Shown: one piece after another, positions 17,216-26,296 of the stretch
Layout: every line of letters begins with the position of its first letter
How positions within the stretch are numbered: position 1 is the stretch's first letter
Assembly (NCBI RefSeq): GCF_003576345.1
Contig: NZ_QWGB01000005.1
Location: 1,517,847-1,581,846 of the forward strand
Length of the DNA: 64,000 bases
Source of the DNA: Henriciella barbarensis
GTDB lineage: Bacteria; Pseudomonadota; Alphaproteobacteria; Caulobacterales; Hyphomonadaceae
Reading direction: 5' to 3'
Notes under the pieces: model-generated
Database searches by the model: none
What the model was told of the DNA's origin: nothing
Seen by the model: only the letters and a program-made list of their open reading frames with translations
Translations under genes and position numbers: made by a program

Positions 17216-17875
17216 TCAGCTAGTCTGCAAGGCCGCCTGATGGAGGAGCCCTTCGAATTCCTCGACCGGCAGATTTAGGCCACATGCAGCCATCTGAAGT
17301 GACAGAGCATGCATATCCTTCAGGTCTTCATCCTTGTAATGCAACGTCCAGTTCAGGGACGCGATCAGCATTCGCCGGGTAGGTTCAGGGTCTGCCCGCA
17401 GCAGCTTTTCGACCTTCAGAGCAGAAAGGACGCCCAGCCATCTTTCGCGATACCAATTATTTATCTGCTTCAGCTCGGCACGCGCCTCTGTGGGGAGCCG
17501 GCGCCATTCCTGCACGGCAACCTTATGGGTGTGGCGTTGGTCATGAAGTGCTTTCAGATGACCAAGGATCAAGGCATGATACTTCTCAACTGGCTGTGTC
17601 TTGCCGACCAATTCCACGTCAGCCGTCTGGTGCCCCAGTTGTAATCCTTCGCGGATAATCCGGGTCAGCAATTCTTCCTTGGTTGCGAAATGGTAGAAAA
17701 TACTCCCCGAAGTCATTCCGGAATTTGCCGCAATGTCGCGAACCGTCGTTGCGTCGAAACCATTCTCGTAGAAACTCAGCGCCGCTTGGAGGACGATCGT
17801 GTCACGGCGACTTTTTCGCCCCTGACGCGTTGCGGTGCTCTTAGCGGAGGTAGAGCGTTTTGCTTTGATAGGCAT
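17216..17875 (-). CDS. TetR/AcrR family transcriptional regulator
   Basis: The 219-residue protein has an N-terminal basic tail and a TetR helix-turn-helix at about residues 25-70 (ALSFYENGFDATTVRDIAAN, SGMTSGSIFYHFATKEELLTRII). The C-terminal ligand domain is helical. It lies between the phosphotransferase operon and a LuxR-type gene, 4 bases downstream of the latter, so the two regulators are probably cotranscribed. TetR proteins in such clusters usually repress fatty-acid or acyl-CoA genes and respond to acyl-CoA. The palindrome at 18821-18830 is a candidate target. Confidence 0.92.
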   Translation of the reverse strand: MPIKAKRSTSAKSTATRQGRKSRRDTIVLQAALSFYENGFDATTVRDIAANSGMTSGSIFYHFATKEELLTRIIREGLQLGHQTADVELVGKTQPVEKYHALILGHLKALHDQRHTHKVAVQEWRRLPTEARAELKQINNWYRERWLGVLSALKVEKLLRADPEPTRRMLIASLNWTLHYKDEDLKDMHALSLQMAACGLNLPVEEFEGLLHQAALQTS

Positions 17876-17879
17876 CTGA

Positions 17880-18722
17880 CTACTGAACGCTCATCAGCGT
17901 CTTCGTCTTTCGCTGGGCCCAAAGGTCCAGATACCAGAGCAGTAATTCTCGCTGGCTCCCGATTTTGAGCCGGTTGTATGCGCGCTTGCGATAGGTCATG
18001 GCACTTTCTTCACCGATACCAAGATCAAGAGCGATGCCAAGCGACGTCATCCCGTAGAGAATACGGGCACACACCTCCGCTTCGCGGCGCGCCAGCTGTG
18101 GTGCGCCAAGCGCCAGGCAGTTCTGGATTGCAGGTAGTGATGTCAGCGCAGACCGTTCCTCCTCTGCAGATTGTCTCAGTTCAGTATGCTTAATGGTCAT
18201 GGCGACAATGTTGTCGGCCATGCGCTCAAGCGCGGCGAGGTCATCGGTCTTGAAGGCGCCACGGTTGAAGGTGTTTATAAGGCTGATCACGACAGTTTGC
18301 GCTGAATTGCGGGCAGACAGCACGACGCGCTCTCGCACGCCATGCGGTCGATAGACCTGTTCACGCATCTGTTCATCGTCGATCTCGTCAATTTCCATGT
18401 GCGCCATGAAAGGGCGGCAATCAGGTGCACTCGTCCAGACGGGTGACAACCCGGGATCGAAACGCCAGAAATTCTTCGACGAATACAGGCATGACTGGTT
18501 CTTGGCTCGATGACCAGAATTGGGACCGCCGCTCCCAATGACGGTGCATTGGTCATCGGAAATTGCGTAAATGGCAAAATGTTCCGCAGAGCATAGCGAC
18601 GTCATGTAGCGCATGAAGGCCGGATCGAACGTCTCGTTGCCTATGCGATCAACAACCTTGCCTAATCCTTCATAAGCGCGCGAGCGACCGAAAATAGGTC
18701 CATCGACATGTGTTATTTGCAT
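17880..18722 (-). CDS. LuxR family transcriptional regulator
   Basis: The 280-residue protein (ATG at 18722) has a C-terminal LuxR-type winged helix (LARREAEVCARILYGMTSLG, IALDLGIGEESAMTYRKRAY, NRLKIGSQRELLLWYLDLWA) at about 210-275. The N-terminal half looks like a GAF-like sensory domain. No recognisable acyl-homoserine-lactone pocket motif is obvious. The start is chosen because GGGAGG precedes this ATG by 5-6 bases; an upstream in-frame ATG at 18788 lacks a site. It diverges from the beta-oxidation operon at 19043 and may regulate it. Confidence 0.85.
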   Translation of the reverse strand: MQITHVDGPIFGRSRAYEGLGKVVDRIGNETFDPAFMRYMTSLCSAEHFAIYAISDDQCTVIGSGGPNSGHRAKNQSCLYSSKNFWRFDPGLSPVWTSAPDCRPFMAHMEIDEIDDEQMREQVYRPHGVRERVVLSARNSAQTVVISLINTFNRGAFKTDDLAALERMADNIVAMTIKHTELRQSAEEERSALTSLPAIQNCLALGAPQLARREAEVCARILYGMTSLGIALDLGIGEESAMTYRKRAYNRLKIGSQRELLLWYLDLWAQRKTKTLMSVQ

Positions 18723-19042
18723 TTTTTCCTCCCGTTCGCGTTCTTTAGACCTCCCCGCGACCAAGGTCGGCGGGCGGCCACCGGGCACTTTGCCCAGCGA
18801 GCGATTAGTTTTAATAACACCAAGCGCTTGCTCAGTAAATCAATTCACTATTGCTGACGGGGCTTTGGAGGCTTGGGCGGTGCGGAAAAGTGCAGGAAGG
18901 ACCATGATGTGAGCGGCTGACCCGCAGGGGGCGCCCGCTACGAGCGGTCTGCAGCAATGTACCGCTTGCGGGGACAGCACACCATGGCGCGGCCGCCTAA
19001 GGCTGGGAGTCAAACTAGCAACGCTGTAACCCGGGACCGCTT
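18723..19042. promoter_or_regulatory. 320-base divergent regulatory region with a perfect 10-base palindrome
   Basis: This gap separates the LuxR gene from the thiolase operon. It holds the palindrome CAAGCGCTTG at 18821-18830 in an A+T-rich setting (TTAATAACAC on the left, TCAGTAAATCAATTCAC on the right). This placement is usual for an operator of a TetR or LuxR regulator. No confident -35/-10 pair could be assigned. Confidence 0.4.
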
Positions 19043-20251
19043 ATGCCTCACGCCGCCTATATTTTTGACGCCGTCCGAACGCCTCGTGGCAAAGGTAAAC
19101 CAGATGGATCACTGCATGAGGTAAAGCCTGTACGCCTGGTCGCTGATCTGCTCACCGCGTTGCAAACACGCTATGACCTCGACACTGCCATGGTGAGTGA
19201 TGTCGTGCTTGGGTGCGGACAGGCGCTTGGCGAACAAGGCGGTGCGATCGGTAAGGCGGCTGCCTTGATGGCGGGCTGGGACGACAGTGTGGCGGGTTGT
19301 CAGGTCGACCGCTTCTGCGGCTCCGGCCTTGAAACCGTGAACTCGGCCGCGACGCGGATCATGAGTGGCATGGAAGATCTGATCGTTGCGGGCGGCGTTG
19401 AGTCCATGTCCAGGATTCCGATGGGCTCGGGCGGCGGTGCATTGTTTTTCGACAGCGAACTGATGACCAAGGCCGGTTCTGTATCTCAAGGCGTGTCTGC
19501 GGACCTCATTGCAACGATCGGCGGCTACACCCGCGAGGATGTTGATGCATTTGCGCTTGGCTCTCAGCTTAAGGCGGCAGAGGCGCAGGCCAACGGCTAC
19601 TTCGACAAGAGTCTCGTGCCCGTGCGTGATGCGGTTGGGCAAACAATTCTCAGCCATGACGAATTCGTCAAGCCAAAGACGACAATGGAGGGGCTGGGCG
19701 CGCTCAAGCCGTCCTTTGCGAAAATGGGCGCCATGGGAATGGACGCTGTCTGTCTGGCGAAATATCCGGAAGTGGCGAGCATCGACCATGTTCATACCGC
19801 GGGCAACTCGTCAGGTGTCGTCGATGGCGCAAGCGCTGTCCTGATCGGTTCGGAAGCTGCCGCAAAGAACCTGAATCTGACGCCGCGCGGCCGTATTGTC
19901 TCGATGGCGCTCGTCAGCACTGAGCCAACCATTATGCTGACCGGGCCGGCACCTGCTGTCACCAAGCTGCTTGGTCGCACCGGGCTTTCCGTCGATGACA
20001 TCGACCTGTTCGAAGTCAACGAAGCCTTTGCTTCGGTTGTGCTGCGCTTTCGGGACGAGCTGAACGTCCCTGAGGAAAAGATCAACGTGAACGGCGGTGC
20101 CATTGCGCTGGGCCATCCGATTGGCGCGACTGGCGGAATGCTGGTGGGGACGGTGCTCGACGAATTGGAGCGGCGCAAACTCAAGCGCGGCGTGTGCGTG
20201 CTTTGCATCGGCGGCGGCATGGGGATCGCCACGCTCATCGAACGTATTTGA
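19043..20251 (+). CDS. acetyl-CoA C-acyltransferase (FadA/PhaA-type thiolase)
   Basis: This 402-residue classical thiolase has the nucleophile Cys in DRFCGSGLETVNSA (about residue 93), GGVESMSR, the NEAFA box, GGAIALGHPIGATGG with catalytic His, and LCIGGGMG with the second catalytic Cys. It catalyses thiolysis of 3-ketoacyl-CoA in beta-oxidation. It is the first gene of a thiolase, FadJ-like, crotonase and MFS operon. The next gene begins 13 bases after its stop, so both halves of a trifunctional beta-oxidation complex are encoded together. Confidence 0.94.
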   Translation: MPHAAYIFDAVRTPRGKGKPDGSLHEVKPVRLVADLLTALQTRYDLDTAMVSDVVLGCGQALGEQGGAIGKAAALMAGWDDSVAGCQVDRFCGSGLETVNSAATRIMSGMEDLIVAGGVESMSRIPMGSGGGALFFDSELMTKAGSVSQGVSADLIATIGGYTREDVDAFALGSQLKAAEAQANGYFDKSLVPVRDAVGQTILSHDEFVKPKTTMEGLGALKPSFAKMGAMGMDAVCLAKYPEVASIDHVHTAGNSSGVVDGASAVLIGSEAAAKNLNLTPRGRIVSMALVSTEPTIMLTGPAPAVTKLLGRTGLSVDDIDLFEVNEAFASVVLRFRDELNVPEEKINVNGGAIALGHPIGATGGMLVGTVLDELERRKLKRGVCVLCIGGGMGIATLIERI

Positions 20252-20264
20252 GGAATTTTCTATC

Positions 20265-22424
20265 ATGAAAAACGCAAGCTACGAAATCCGCCCCAGCGGC
20301 GCCGCGCTCGTCACCATCGACATGGAAGGCGGGGCCGTCAATGTGATGAACGATGCTTTTCTGACCATGTTCGACGAGGTCCTTGACCGATTGGAGGCCG
20401 AGCGCGCGACCTTATCCGGCGTAATCGTGACATCCGGCAAGAGCACGTTTGTTGCCGGCGGGGATATCGCGAAAATTCTCCAATTGCGCGAGCAGGGGCC
20501 CGATGCAGGGTTTGCGTTTGTCCAAAGCCTCAAGGCGCAATTGCGTAGACTTGAGACTCTCGGTGTGCCCGTCGTAGCAGCGCTCAATGGCAGTGCCCTC
20601 GGCGGCGGGCTTGAACTCGCGCTGGCAGCTCATCGGCGTATTTCTGTGGAGGATCCGAAGACACAATTCGGGTTTCCCGAAGTTGGCCTCGGACTGTTGC
20701 CTGGCGGCGGGGGTATCGTGCGCAGTGTACGCATGCTGGGCCTGATGAAGGCATTGCCGCTGTTGACCGAGGGGCGCAAGCTTGGACCGGCCCAGGCGTT
20801 GGAGGCGGGACTGATTGATGAGATCGTTACCGATAAGCATGCGCTGATCGAGCGCGCAGAAGCGTGGATTGCCGACAAACCTGAGAGCGTAAAACCCTGG
20901 GACAAGAAAGGGTTTGTCATACCCGGCGGCGACATGTTCGCGCCAGCAAATGCTGGCGCCGTCGCAATGTTCCCAAGCATGATCTTCAAGAAGACAAAGG
21001 GATTGTTGCCTGCGGCGGAGCGCATTCTCACAGTTGCGGCCGAAAGCACCCAGGTGGGATTCGATTCTGCATGCGATCTGGAAAGCCGCGCCTTTGCCGA
21101 ACTTCTGATGACGCCTGCGGCTGAAAACCTGATCCGCACCATGTTCCTGCAGATGAACGAGATCAATGCCGGTGCAAGCCGTCCTTCTGACTTCGAAAGG
21201 TGCAAGGTTCGGACCATCGGTGTTCTTGGCGCAGGGATGATGGGGCGTGGAATCGCTTATTCTGCGGCAATTTCGGGCCTTAAGGTCTTCCTCAAGGATA
21301 TTAGCCTGGAGGCGGCGGAGAAAGGTAAAGATTATTCTCGCGGTTTGCTTGATAAGGCAGTGGAGCGCGGCAAGCGCACGACCGAAGACCGGGACGCTAC
21401 CCTCGCACTGATTACGCCAACTGCAGAGATGGCTGATCTTGCCGATTGCGATCTCGTGGTCGAGGCTGTGTTTGAGGATGTTGCTCTCAAACACTCGATT
21501 ACGCGAGAGGTCGAAAGCGTATTGGGGCCGGATGCCGTGGTCGCCACCAACACGTCTACGCTACCAATCTCCATGTTGGCTGAAGCGTCCGGTCAGCCGG
21601 ACAAGTTCATCGGCCTGCACTTTTTTTCGCCTGTCGACAAAATGCATATCGTGGAGATCATTTGCGGAAATAAAACCAGTCCGGACACGCTGGCCTTGGC
21701 ATTCGATTTTGTTCAAAGCATTCGCAAGACACCGATCATCGTGAATGACAGCCGCGGGTTTTTTACGTCGCGTGTGTTCAGCGTCTTCGCCGATGAGGGC
21801 GACCGCCTGCTCAGGGATGGCGTCAACCCTGTCATTATCGAAAATCTCGCGCGACAAATCGGGATGCCCGTGGGGCCACTGGCCATCCAGGACGAAGTCA
21901 TGATGGACATGCTGTTGCGATCCTTCGAGACAAACCGCGCGCTGGATGAGCAGTTGGGCGACAACTATGCTTCCACGTACGAAGTCTGCGGCGAGTTTTG
22001 CGACATGATGTCGTCGATCGGGCGACCGGGAAGGAGCGCTGGCGCTGGCTTCTACGACTATGATGAGAACGGCTCCAAAACATTGTGGCCCGGCCTCAAG
22101 GAGCGCTTTGGCGGCGACACGAAGCTTCCACTCGATGATATCCGCGACCGTTTGCTGTTCCGGATGGTTGTTGAAGCCGCTAGATGCCTTGACGAAGGAG
22201 TTGTGGCGAACGTGCGGGACGGAAATGTTGGCTCAATTCTGGCATTTGGCTTCCCCGTGCACACGGGCGGGGTTTTCCAGTTCATCGACTCCCGCGGCGT
22301 AGACGCCTTCATTATGCGGGCGAGTGAACTGGCTGAGGCTTATGGGCCACGATTCCAGATGCCCAAGGACTTTCAATCAACCCTCGATCGAGCCTCCGCC
22401 TCCAAGCTCAAGGAACCGGCTTGA
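20265..22424 (+). CDS. FadJ/FadB-type multifunctional enoyl-CoA hydratase/3-hydroxyacyl-CoA dehydrogenase
   Basis: This 719-residue fusion begins at ATG 20265 (GAGG upstream), not at the open-frame start 20097 that lies inside the thiolase gene. Residues 1-190 are a crotonase domain with the oxyanion loop SALGGGLELALA (Glu117) and FGFPEVGLGLLPGGGG (Glu139), so both hydratase acids are present. From about 320 the NAD-binding site reads GVLGAGMMGRGIAYSAA, and the 3-hydroxyacyl-CoA dehydrogenase signature FIGLHFFSPVDKMHIVEII carries the catalytic His. Two C-terminal helical domains follow. The enzyme converts trans-2-enoyl-CoA to 3-ketoacyl-CoA for the adjacent thiolase. Confidence 0.94.
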   Translation: MKNASYEIRPSGAALVTIDMEGGAVNVMNDAFLTMFDEVLDRLEAERATLSGVIVTSGKSTFVAGGDIAKILQLREQGPDAGFAFVQSLKAQLRRLETLGVPVVAALNGSALGGGLELALAAHRRISVEDPKTQFGFPEVGLGLLPGGGGIVRSVRMLGLMKALPLLTEGRKLGPAQALEAGLIDEIVTDKHALIERAEAWIADKPESVKPWDKKGFVIPGGDMFAPANAGAVAMFPSMIFKKTKGLLPAAERILTVAAESTQVGFDSACDLESRAFAELLMTPAAENLIRTMFLQMNEINAGASRPSDFERCKVRTIGVLGAGMMGRGIAYSAAISGLKVFLKDISLEAAEKGKDYSRGLLDKAVERGKRTTEDRDATLALITPTAEMADLADCDLVVEAVFEDVALKHSITREVESVLGPDAVVATNTSTLPISMLAEASGQPDKFIGLHFFSPVDKMHIVEIICGNKTSPDTLALAFDFVQSIRKTPIIVNDSRGFFTSRVFSVFADEGDRLLRDGVNPVIIENLARQIGMPVGPLAIQDEVMMDMLLRSFETNRALDEQLGDNYASTYEVCGEFCDMMSSIGRPGRSAGAGFYDYDENGSKTLWPGLKERFGGDTKLPLDDIRDRLLFRMVVEAARCLDEGVVANVRDGNVGSILAFGFPVHTGGVFQFIDSRGVDAFIMRASELAEAYGPRFQMPKDFQSTLDRASASKLKEPA

Positions 22425-23230
22425 ACATGTCCGATGGAGACGCCCGCCCAATAACCGGTTCAATCGAATCCACACTGCACGACGGCGTGCTGCGTCTGAC
22501 ATTATCAGATCCCGACCGGCTGAATGCCATGACACCGGCACTTGCCGATGAGTTATCCGCGAATCTCCAGTCGATCGGTAGCGATGTCCGCGTCGTGGTT
22601 CTTTCCGGGAAGGGCAAGCACTTCTGTTCCGGTGCAAATCTTGCCGACTTGCTGAAAGATCCCGAAGCACTGGCCGATGGCGGGGCAATCCTTGAGCAAC
22701 ATTACAATCCATTGATTATGGCGATCCAGGCGCTTCCGGTTCCGCTGATAACGTCGATAAGAGGAGCCGCGGCCGGTGTCGGGGCATCACTGGCCTTGAT
22801 TGGCGATCTCATTATTGCGAGCGGCACAGCCTATTTCCTGCAGGCTTTCCGGCGAATAGGGCTTACACCCGATGGCGGCGCGCCCTTCATACTCACACAG
22901 GCAGTTGGAAGAGTGCGTGCCCTGGAGATGATGCTACTTGCGGAAAAGCTTCCGGCCCAGAAAGCTCTTGAATGGGGACTCGTCACACGAGTCGTTCCAG
23001 ACGACGAACTTGATGCCACGGTCGACGCGATAGCCGGGGAGCTGGCTGAGGGCGCAAGTTTCGCGCTCGGCAAGATTCGACAAATGGCTTGGGCCGCAAC
23101 CCGTTCAGGACTGGAAGAGGCACTGGCGCTCGAAGTGAAAACCCAGAGAGCGGCAGCAGCTACGCATGATTTTCAGGAAGGCCTTTCGGCGTTCATGGAA
23201 AAGCGTCGCCCCAGATTCACAGGCAATTGA
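22421..23230 (+). CDS. enoyl-CoA hydratase/isomerase family protein (PaaG-like)
   Basis: This 269-residue crotonase has the oxyanion segment GAAAGVGASLALIGDL and RRIGLTPDGGAP. Both hydratase glutamates are missing. The Asp of the GLxPDxG motif is as in PaaG/isomerase-type members, so isomerisation is more likely than hydration. The frame begins with TTG overlapping the previous stop (TTGA); ATG 22427 two codons on is an alternative. It belongs to the beta-oxidation operon and may isomerise double bonds in unsaturated or ring-opened intermediates. Confidence 0.9.
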   Translation: MNMSDGDARPITGSIESTLHDGVLRLTLSDPDRLNAMTPALADELSANLQSIGSDVRVVVLSGKGKHFCSGANLADLLKDPEALADGGAILEQHYNPLIMAIQALPVPLITSIRGAAAGVGASLALIGDLIIASGTAYFLQAFRRIGLTPDGGAPFILTQAVGRVRALEMMLLAEKLPAQKALEWGLVTRVVPDDELDATVDAIAGELAEGASFALGKIRQMAWAATRSGLEEALALEVKTQRAAAATHDFQEGLSAFMEKRRPRFTGN

Positions 23231-23231
23231 C

Positions 23232-24497
23232 GTGAGTGTCGATCCAATCGGTGGTGTCCCGACACCCACGAGCAAAAAGCCGGGTATCGCACCGCGTCGC
23301 TTGCCAAACATCAATATCGCTCTGCTACTTTGCTTCGTCGCGGCCATCCTTGAAGGCGTCGACATTATTGCATTCGGTTTGGCGGCTGCCGAAATGAGAG
23401 CGGCCCTCGACCTGACGCCCGGGCAAATCGCTATCACGGCTAGCGCCAATATGGCCGCATTTGTCGTGGGTTCTCTCGCGGCTGGCTATGGTTCGGATCG
23501 TTTCGGTCGCAAGTGGATGTTTGTGGCGGCCATGGCCCTGATAGGCGTTTTCTCTTTGGCTACGGCTGCGGCCAGCAGCTTCGAGACCATGTTCGTGTAT
23601 CGTACGCTGACAGGTGTGGGATTGGGCGGAGCGATGCCGATGTTCATCGCGCTGGCGGCTGAATCCGGTGCGCCCGAAGGCCGTGTGGCACGGGTCAGTA
23701 TTATGCTGAGCGGCTCTCCGCTCGGAGGCGTCCTTGCAAGCCTTTTCGTAGCGACGCAACTTGGGGAACACTGGCAGGCAATTTTCATCCTGGGCGGCGT
23801 CGGTCCGCTTCTGCTGATCCCTTTTCTATGGCTATGGATCAAACCTCCAGCCGACCCGGAGAGTGGAGCCGATGATGAAGGCGTTGATGATGTGCGCCAG
23901 TCATCCCGCCCCTCCGTGTTCTGGGCTCTTTTCGGGCAGGGGCGTGCAGTTCTTTCCTGCCTGTTATGGCTTGGCCTGCTATCGATCCAGGTCCTGACCT
24001 ATGCGCTGTTTAACTGGCTTCCCATCCTGTTGCGCGATCTCGCTTTGGAACGGTCGGAGGCGTCGCTCGCGATGAGCATTTTCATGATGGCCGCAGTGAT
24101 CGGTAATGTCGTTATTGCGCGATTTGTGAAGGGGCAGGGGCGCTGGATCGCGGTTGGTGTTGTTGCCGTTGGCGTGGTGGCCAGTCTTCTGGCATTCGGC
24201 ATTCCAGGCCAGACTTTCCAGAGCCTGCTGGTCATTTGCGGTTTTACGGGCATGTTTGTCCTAAGCGCGACCGTCCTGCTTTATGGACTGGCCACCGATG
24301 TCTATCCGCTGCGGGTCAGAGGAATTGGCGTTGGTGCGGCGACTGCGATGGGGCGGATCGGCGCCATCGGAGGCCCATTGATTGCCGGCACCATGCTGGG
24401 TCTGGGCATTACCACTGGAGTCCTCTTGCCGGCGTTAGCACCGTTTGGAGTCATTGGCGGCGCGGCAGCTATTCTTCTTGCCCGCAGGGTGAGCTGA
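23232..24497 (+). CDS. MFS transporter, aromatic acid/H+ symporter type
   Basis: I start this at GTG 23232, just after the crotonase stop, giving 421 residues with about 12 membrane segments. The first helix contains LLCFVAAILEGVDIIAFGLA, whose acidic pair (E-G-V-D) is typical of the aromatic acid:H+ symporter branch. The loop 2-3 motif GSLAAGYGSDRFGRKW and the repeat motif in the second half support the MFS assignment. It probably imports the carboxylate degraded by this cluster. It ends the operon and faces a convergent AMP-ligase gene. Confidence 0.88.
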   Translation: MSVDPIGGVPTPTSKKPGIAPRRLPNINIALLLCFVAAILEGVDIIAFGLAAAEMRAALDLTPGQIAITASANMAAFVVGSLAAGYGSDRFGRKWMFVAAMALIGVFSLATAAASSFETMFVYRTLTGVGLGGAMPMFIALAAESGAPEGRVARVSIMLSGSPLGGVLASLFVATQLGEHWQAIFILGGVGPLLLIPFLWLWIKPPADPESGADDEGVDDVRQSSRPSVFWALFGQGRAVLSCLLWLGLLSIQVLTYALFNWLPILLRDLALERSEASLAMSIFMMAAVIGNVVIARFVKGQGRWIAVGVVAVGVVASLLAFGIPGQTFQSLLVICGFTGMFVLSATVLLYGLATDVYPLRVRGIGVGAATAMGRIGAIGGPLIAGTMLGLGITTGVLLPALAPFGVIGGAAAILLARRVS

Positions 24498-24553
24498 CAG
24501 CCTTAGCTCGCAACTGAATTTTGAAATAGAAGAAGAGCGAAGAGCAACAGGCG

Positions 24554-24577
24554 CCCGACTGCGAACTGGCAGGCGGG
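24554..24577. terminator. candidate bidirectional hairpin between convergent genes
   Basis: CCCGACTGC, loop GAACTG, and GCAGGCGGG form a 9-bp stem with one mismatch between the convergent transporter and AMP-ligase genes. No long T-run follows on either strand, only TCTTT some bases downstream on the plus strand. Confidence 0.4.
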
Positions 24578-24618
24578 TCGGCCTCTTTGCCCGCTCCTGA
24601 ATTATCTGGTCTGCTTGA

Positions 24619-26214
24619 TCATTCGCGCAATTCCCGCCGCAGGATCTTGCCGGCGGGATTTTTTGGCAACTCGTCAATAATTTCTACAAGACGGGGGACC
24701 TTGTACGCCGCCAGCTTCTCGCGACAGAGATCTATGATTTCGCTTTTATCGACTTTCGCGCCCGGCTTTAGGCTGATGACCGCTTTTACCGTTTCTCCCC
24801 GATAGGAATCGGCCACGCCGATAACCGCAACTTCAAGAGCGGCCGGATGGCCGTAGATCACGTCTTCGACTTCACGTGGCCAGATCTTGTATCCTCCGGC
24901 GATAATGACGTCCTTTTTTCGATCGATCAGATAAAGCCAGCCATCAGCGTCGAAGAAGCCAACGTCTCCGGTGTAAAAGCCGTCCGGGCGCATTGCGCGG
25001 GCACTGTCTTCAGGATTGCGCCAGTAGCCCGGTGAAACGCAAGGACCCCGCAGCACGACTTCGCCGACACCGCCCGTATCAAGCGAAATGCCATTCTCGT
25101 CGACAATCATGGCTTCAAATGATGGAAGAAGTTTGCCGACTGACAGTGTTCCGCTGTTGGGATCAATGCGCCGTCGTTCTGAGTGTGGTTCCATGAACGC
25201 GGCGCCACTGGTCTCCGTGAGGCCGTATCCAGTTCGCAACGCGACACCAAAACGCTCCTCATAAGAATCGGCTACTGCAGCGGGGACCGGGGCGCCTCCG
25301 CTCATGGGAATCTTGAGTTTCGAGATCGCTTCGCGCGTTGCGCCCTTTGCATTCATGATCGCAATGAAAGCGGTGATTGGACCGGCAGCAGCTTCAGGGG
25401 CATGTTTTTCGATCATCTCCACCACGACATCAGGATGGAAGCGATAATTGACGATTACAGCTGCGGCTGCATGGATTGCCGTAGCCACGCTCATCACCAC
25501 TCCCGACACGTGAAAGAGCGGGGCCAAAGCCAGCACATTGCCCTTCTCCGGGAGCGCATGCGCGTCGCGCGAGAGCGCTCCGCCCAAGGCAATCCCGCCC
25601 TGTGTAATAATGGCGCCTTTTGGCAAACCCGTGGTACCCGAGGTATATATGAGCGCCGCGATGTCGTCAGGCGACACATCTCGTGGTTTCCAGGTTTCTT
25701 GCTGGTGCCGTTGGATGTACGCGTTGAAATATTCGTAGTTGGAGGAGGAAAGAGGCGTCGGCAGCGGTATCCGACTGTCAATCTGTCCGTAAGCGACAGC
25801 ATCTGCGGAAAGAACGATTTCTGGCCGATGCGTACCATCTGGCAGCCGATCAAAGACGTCATTCAGCAATTGCGGTTCAGCCATGAAGACGACGGGTTGG
25901 GCATCATTTAAAAGCAGGGCGACTTCTCGTGGACGGTACATGGGATTCATGGCGACAAATACACCACCAAGCTTCCAGGTTGCGAGCATGGCAATGATCG
26001 CCTGTGGCAGGCTTTGTGCCTGGATCCCCAACCGGTCGCCACGAGAAAAGCCATGTCTCGCCAGCGCAGCCGCGAAAACGCTGCTCTGCCGATCAACTTC
26101 GCGATAGGTCAGCGTGGCGTCGAAGTACCGGATGAAGGCGCCATTGGGATTACGTTCGGTGGCTGCTTCAAACATGGCAACTGCAGTAGGATACGTGGAA
26201 AGCATTTGTGACAT
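24619..26214 (-). CDS. acyl-CoA synthetase (AMP-forming)
   Basis: This ANL-superfamily ligase has 531 residues from ATG 26214 (GGAG 9 bases upstream); an earlier in-frame ATG at 26274 lies in the intergenic hairpin region. Motifs are LIYTSGTTGLPKGAIITQ, GYGLTETSG, GFYTGDVGFFDADGWLYLIDRK, IWPREVEDVIYGHPAALEVAV and PKNPAGKILRRELRE with the catalytic Lys. It activates a carboxylic acid to its CoA thioester. It follows the TonB-dependent receptor on the same strand, suggesting uptake and activation of one compound, although a hairpin lies between the two. Confidence 0.92.
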   Translation of the reverse strand: MSQMLSTYPTAVAMFEAATERNPNGAFIRYFDATLTYREVDRQSSVFAAALARHGFSRGDRLGIQAQSLPQAIIAMLATWKLGGVFVAMNPMYRPREVALLLNDAQPVVFMAEPQLLNDVFDRLPDGTHRPEIVLSADAVAYGQIDSRIPLPTPLSSSNYEYFNAYIQRHQQETWKPRDVSPDDIAALIYTSGTTGLPKGAIITQGGIALGGALSRDAHALPEKGNVLALAPLFHVSGVVMSVATAIHAAAAVIVNYRFHPDVVVEMIEKHAPEAAAGPITAFIAIMNAKGATREAISKLKIPMSGGAPVPAAVADSYEERFGVALRTGYGLTETSGAAFMEPHSERRRIDPNSGTLSVGKLLPSFEAMIVDENGISLDTGGVGEVVLRGPCVSPGYWRNPEDSARAMRPDGFYTGDVGFFDADGWLYLIDRKKDVIIAGGYKIWPREVEDVIYGHPAALEVAVIGVADSYRGETVKAVISLKPGAKVDKSEIIDLCREKLAAYKVPRLVEIIDELPKNPAGKILRRELRE

Positions 26215-26246
26215 CTGAGTTGACTCCAAGCTGAATAGAAAATGGT

Positions 26247-26269
26247 CCCGCCGCTCCAGGAACGGCGGG
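26247..26269 (-). terminator. hairpin after the TonB-dependent receptor gene
   Basis: On the minus strand CCCGCCG, loop TTCCTGGAG and CGGCGGG form a 7-bp G+C stem, followed by ACCATTTTCTATT. It resembles a rho-independent terminator with a short, imperfect T-tract. It may attenuate transcription into the AMP-ligase gene. Confidence 0.5.
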
Positions 26270-26296
26270 GCCAAGGGTGGGCGGGGAGGAAACGCC

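Noticed and set aside
20412..21494. 360-codon minus-strand frame
   Set aside because: Antisense to the FadJ-like gene, His/Arg/Cys-rich, and no recognisable domain.
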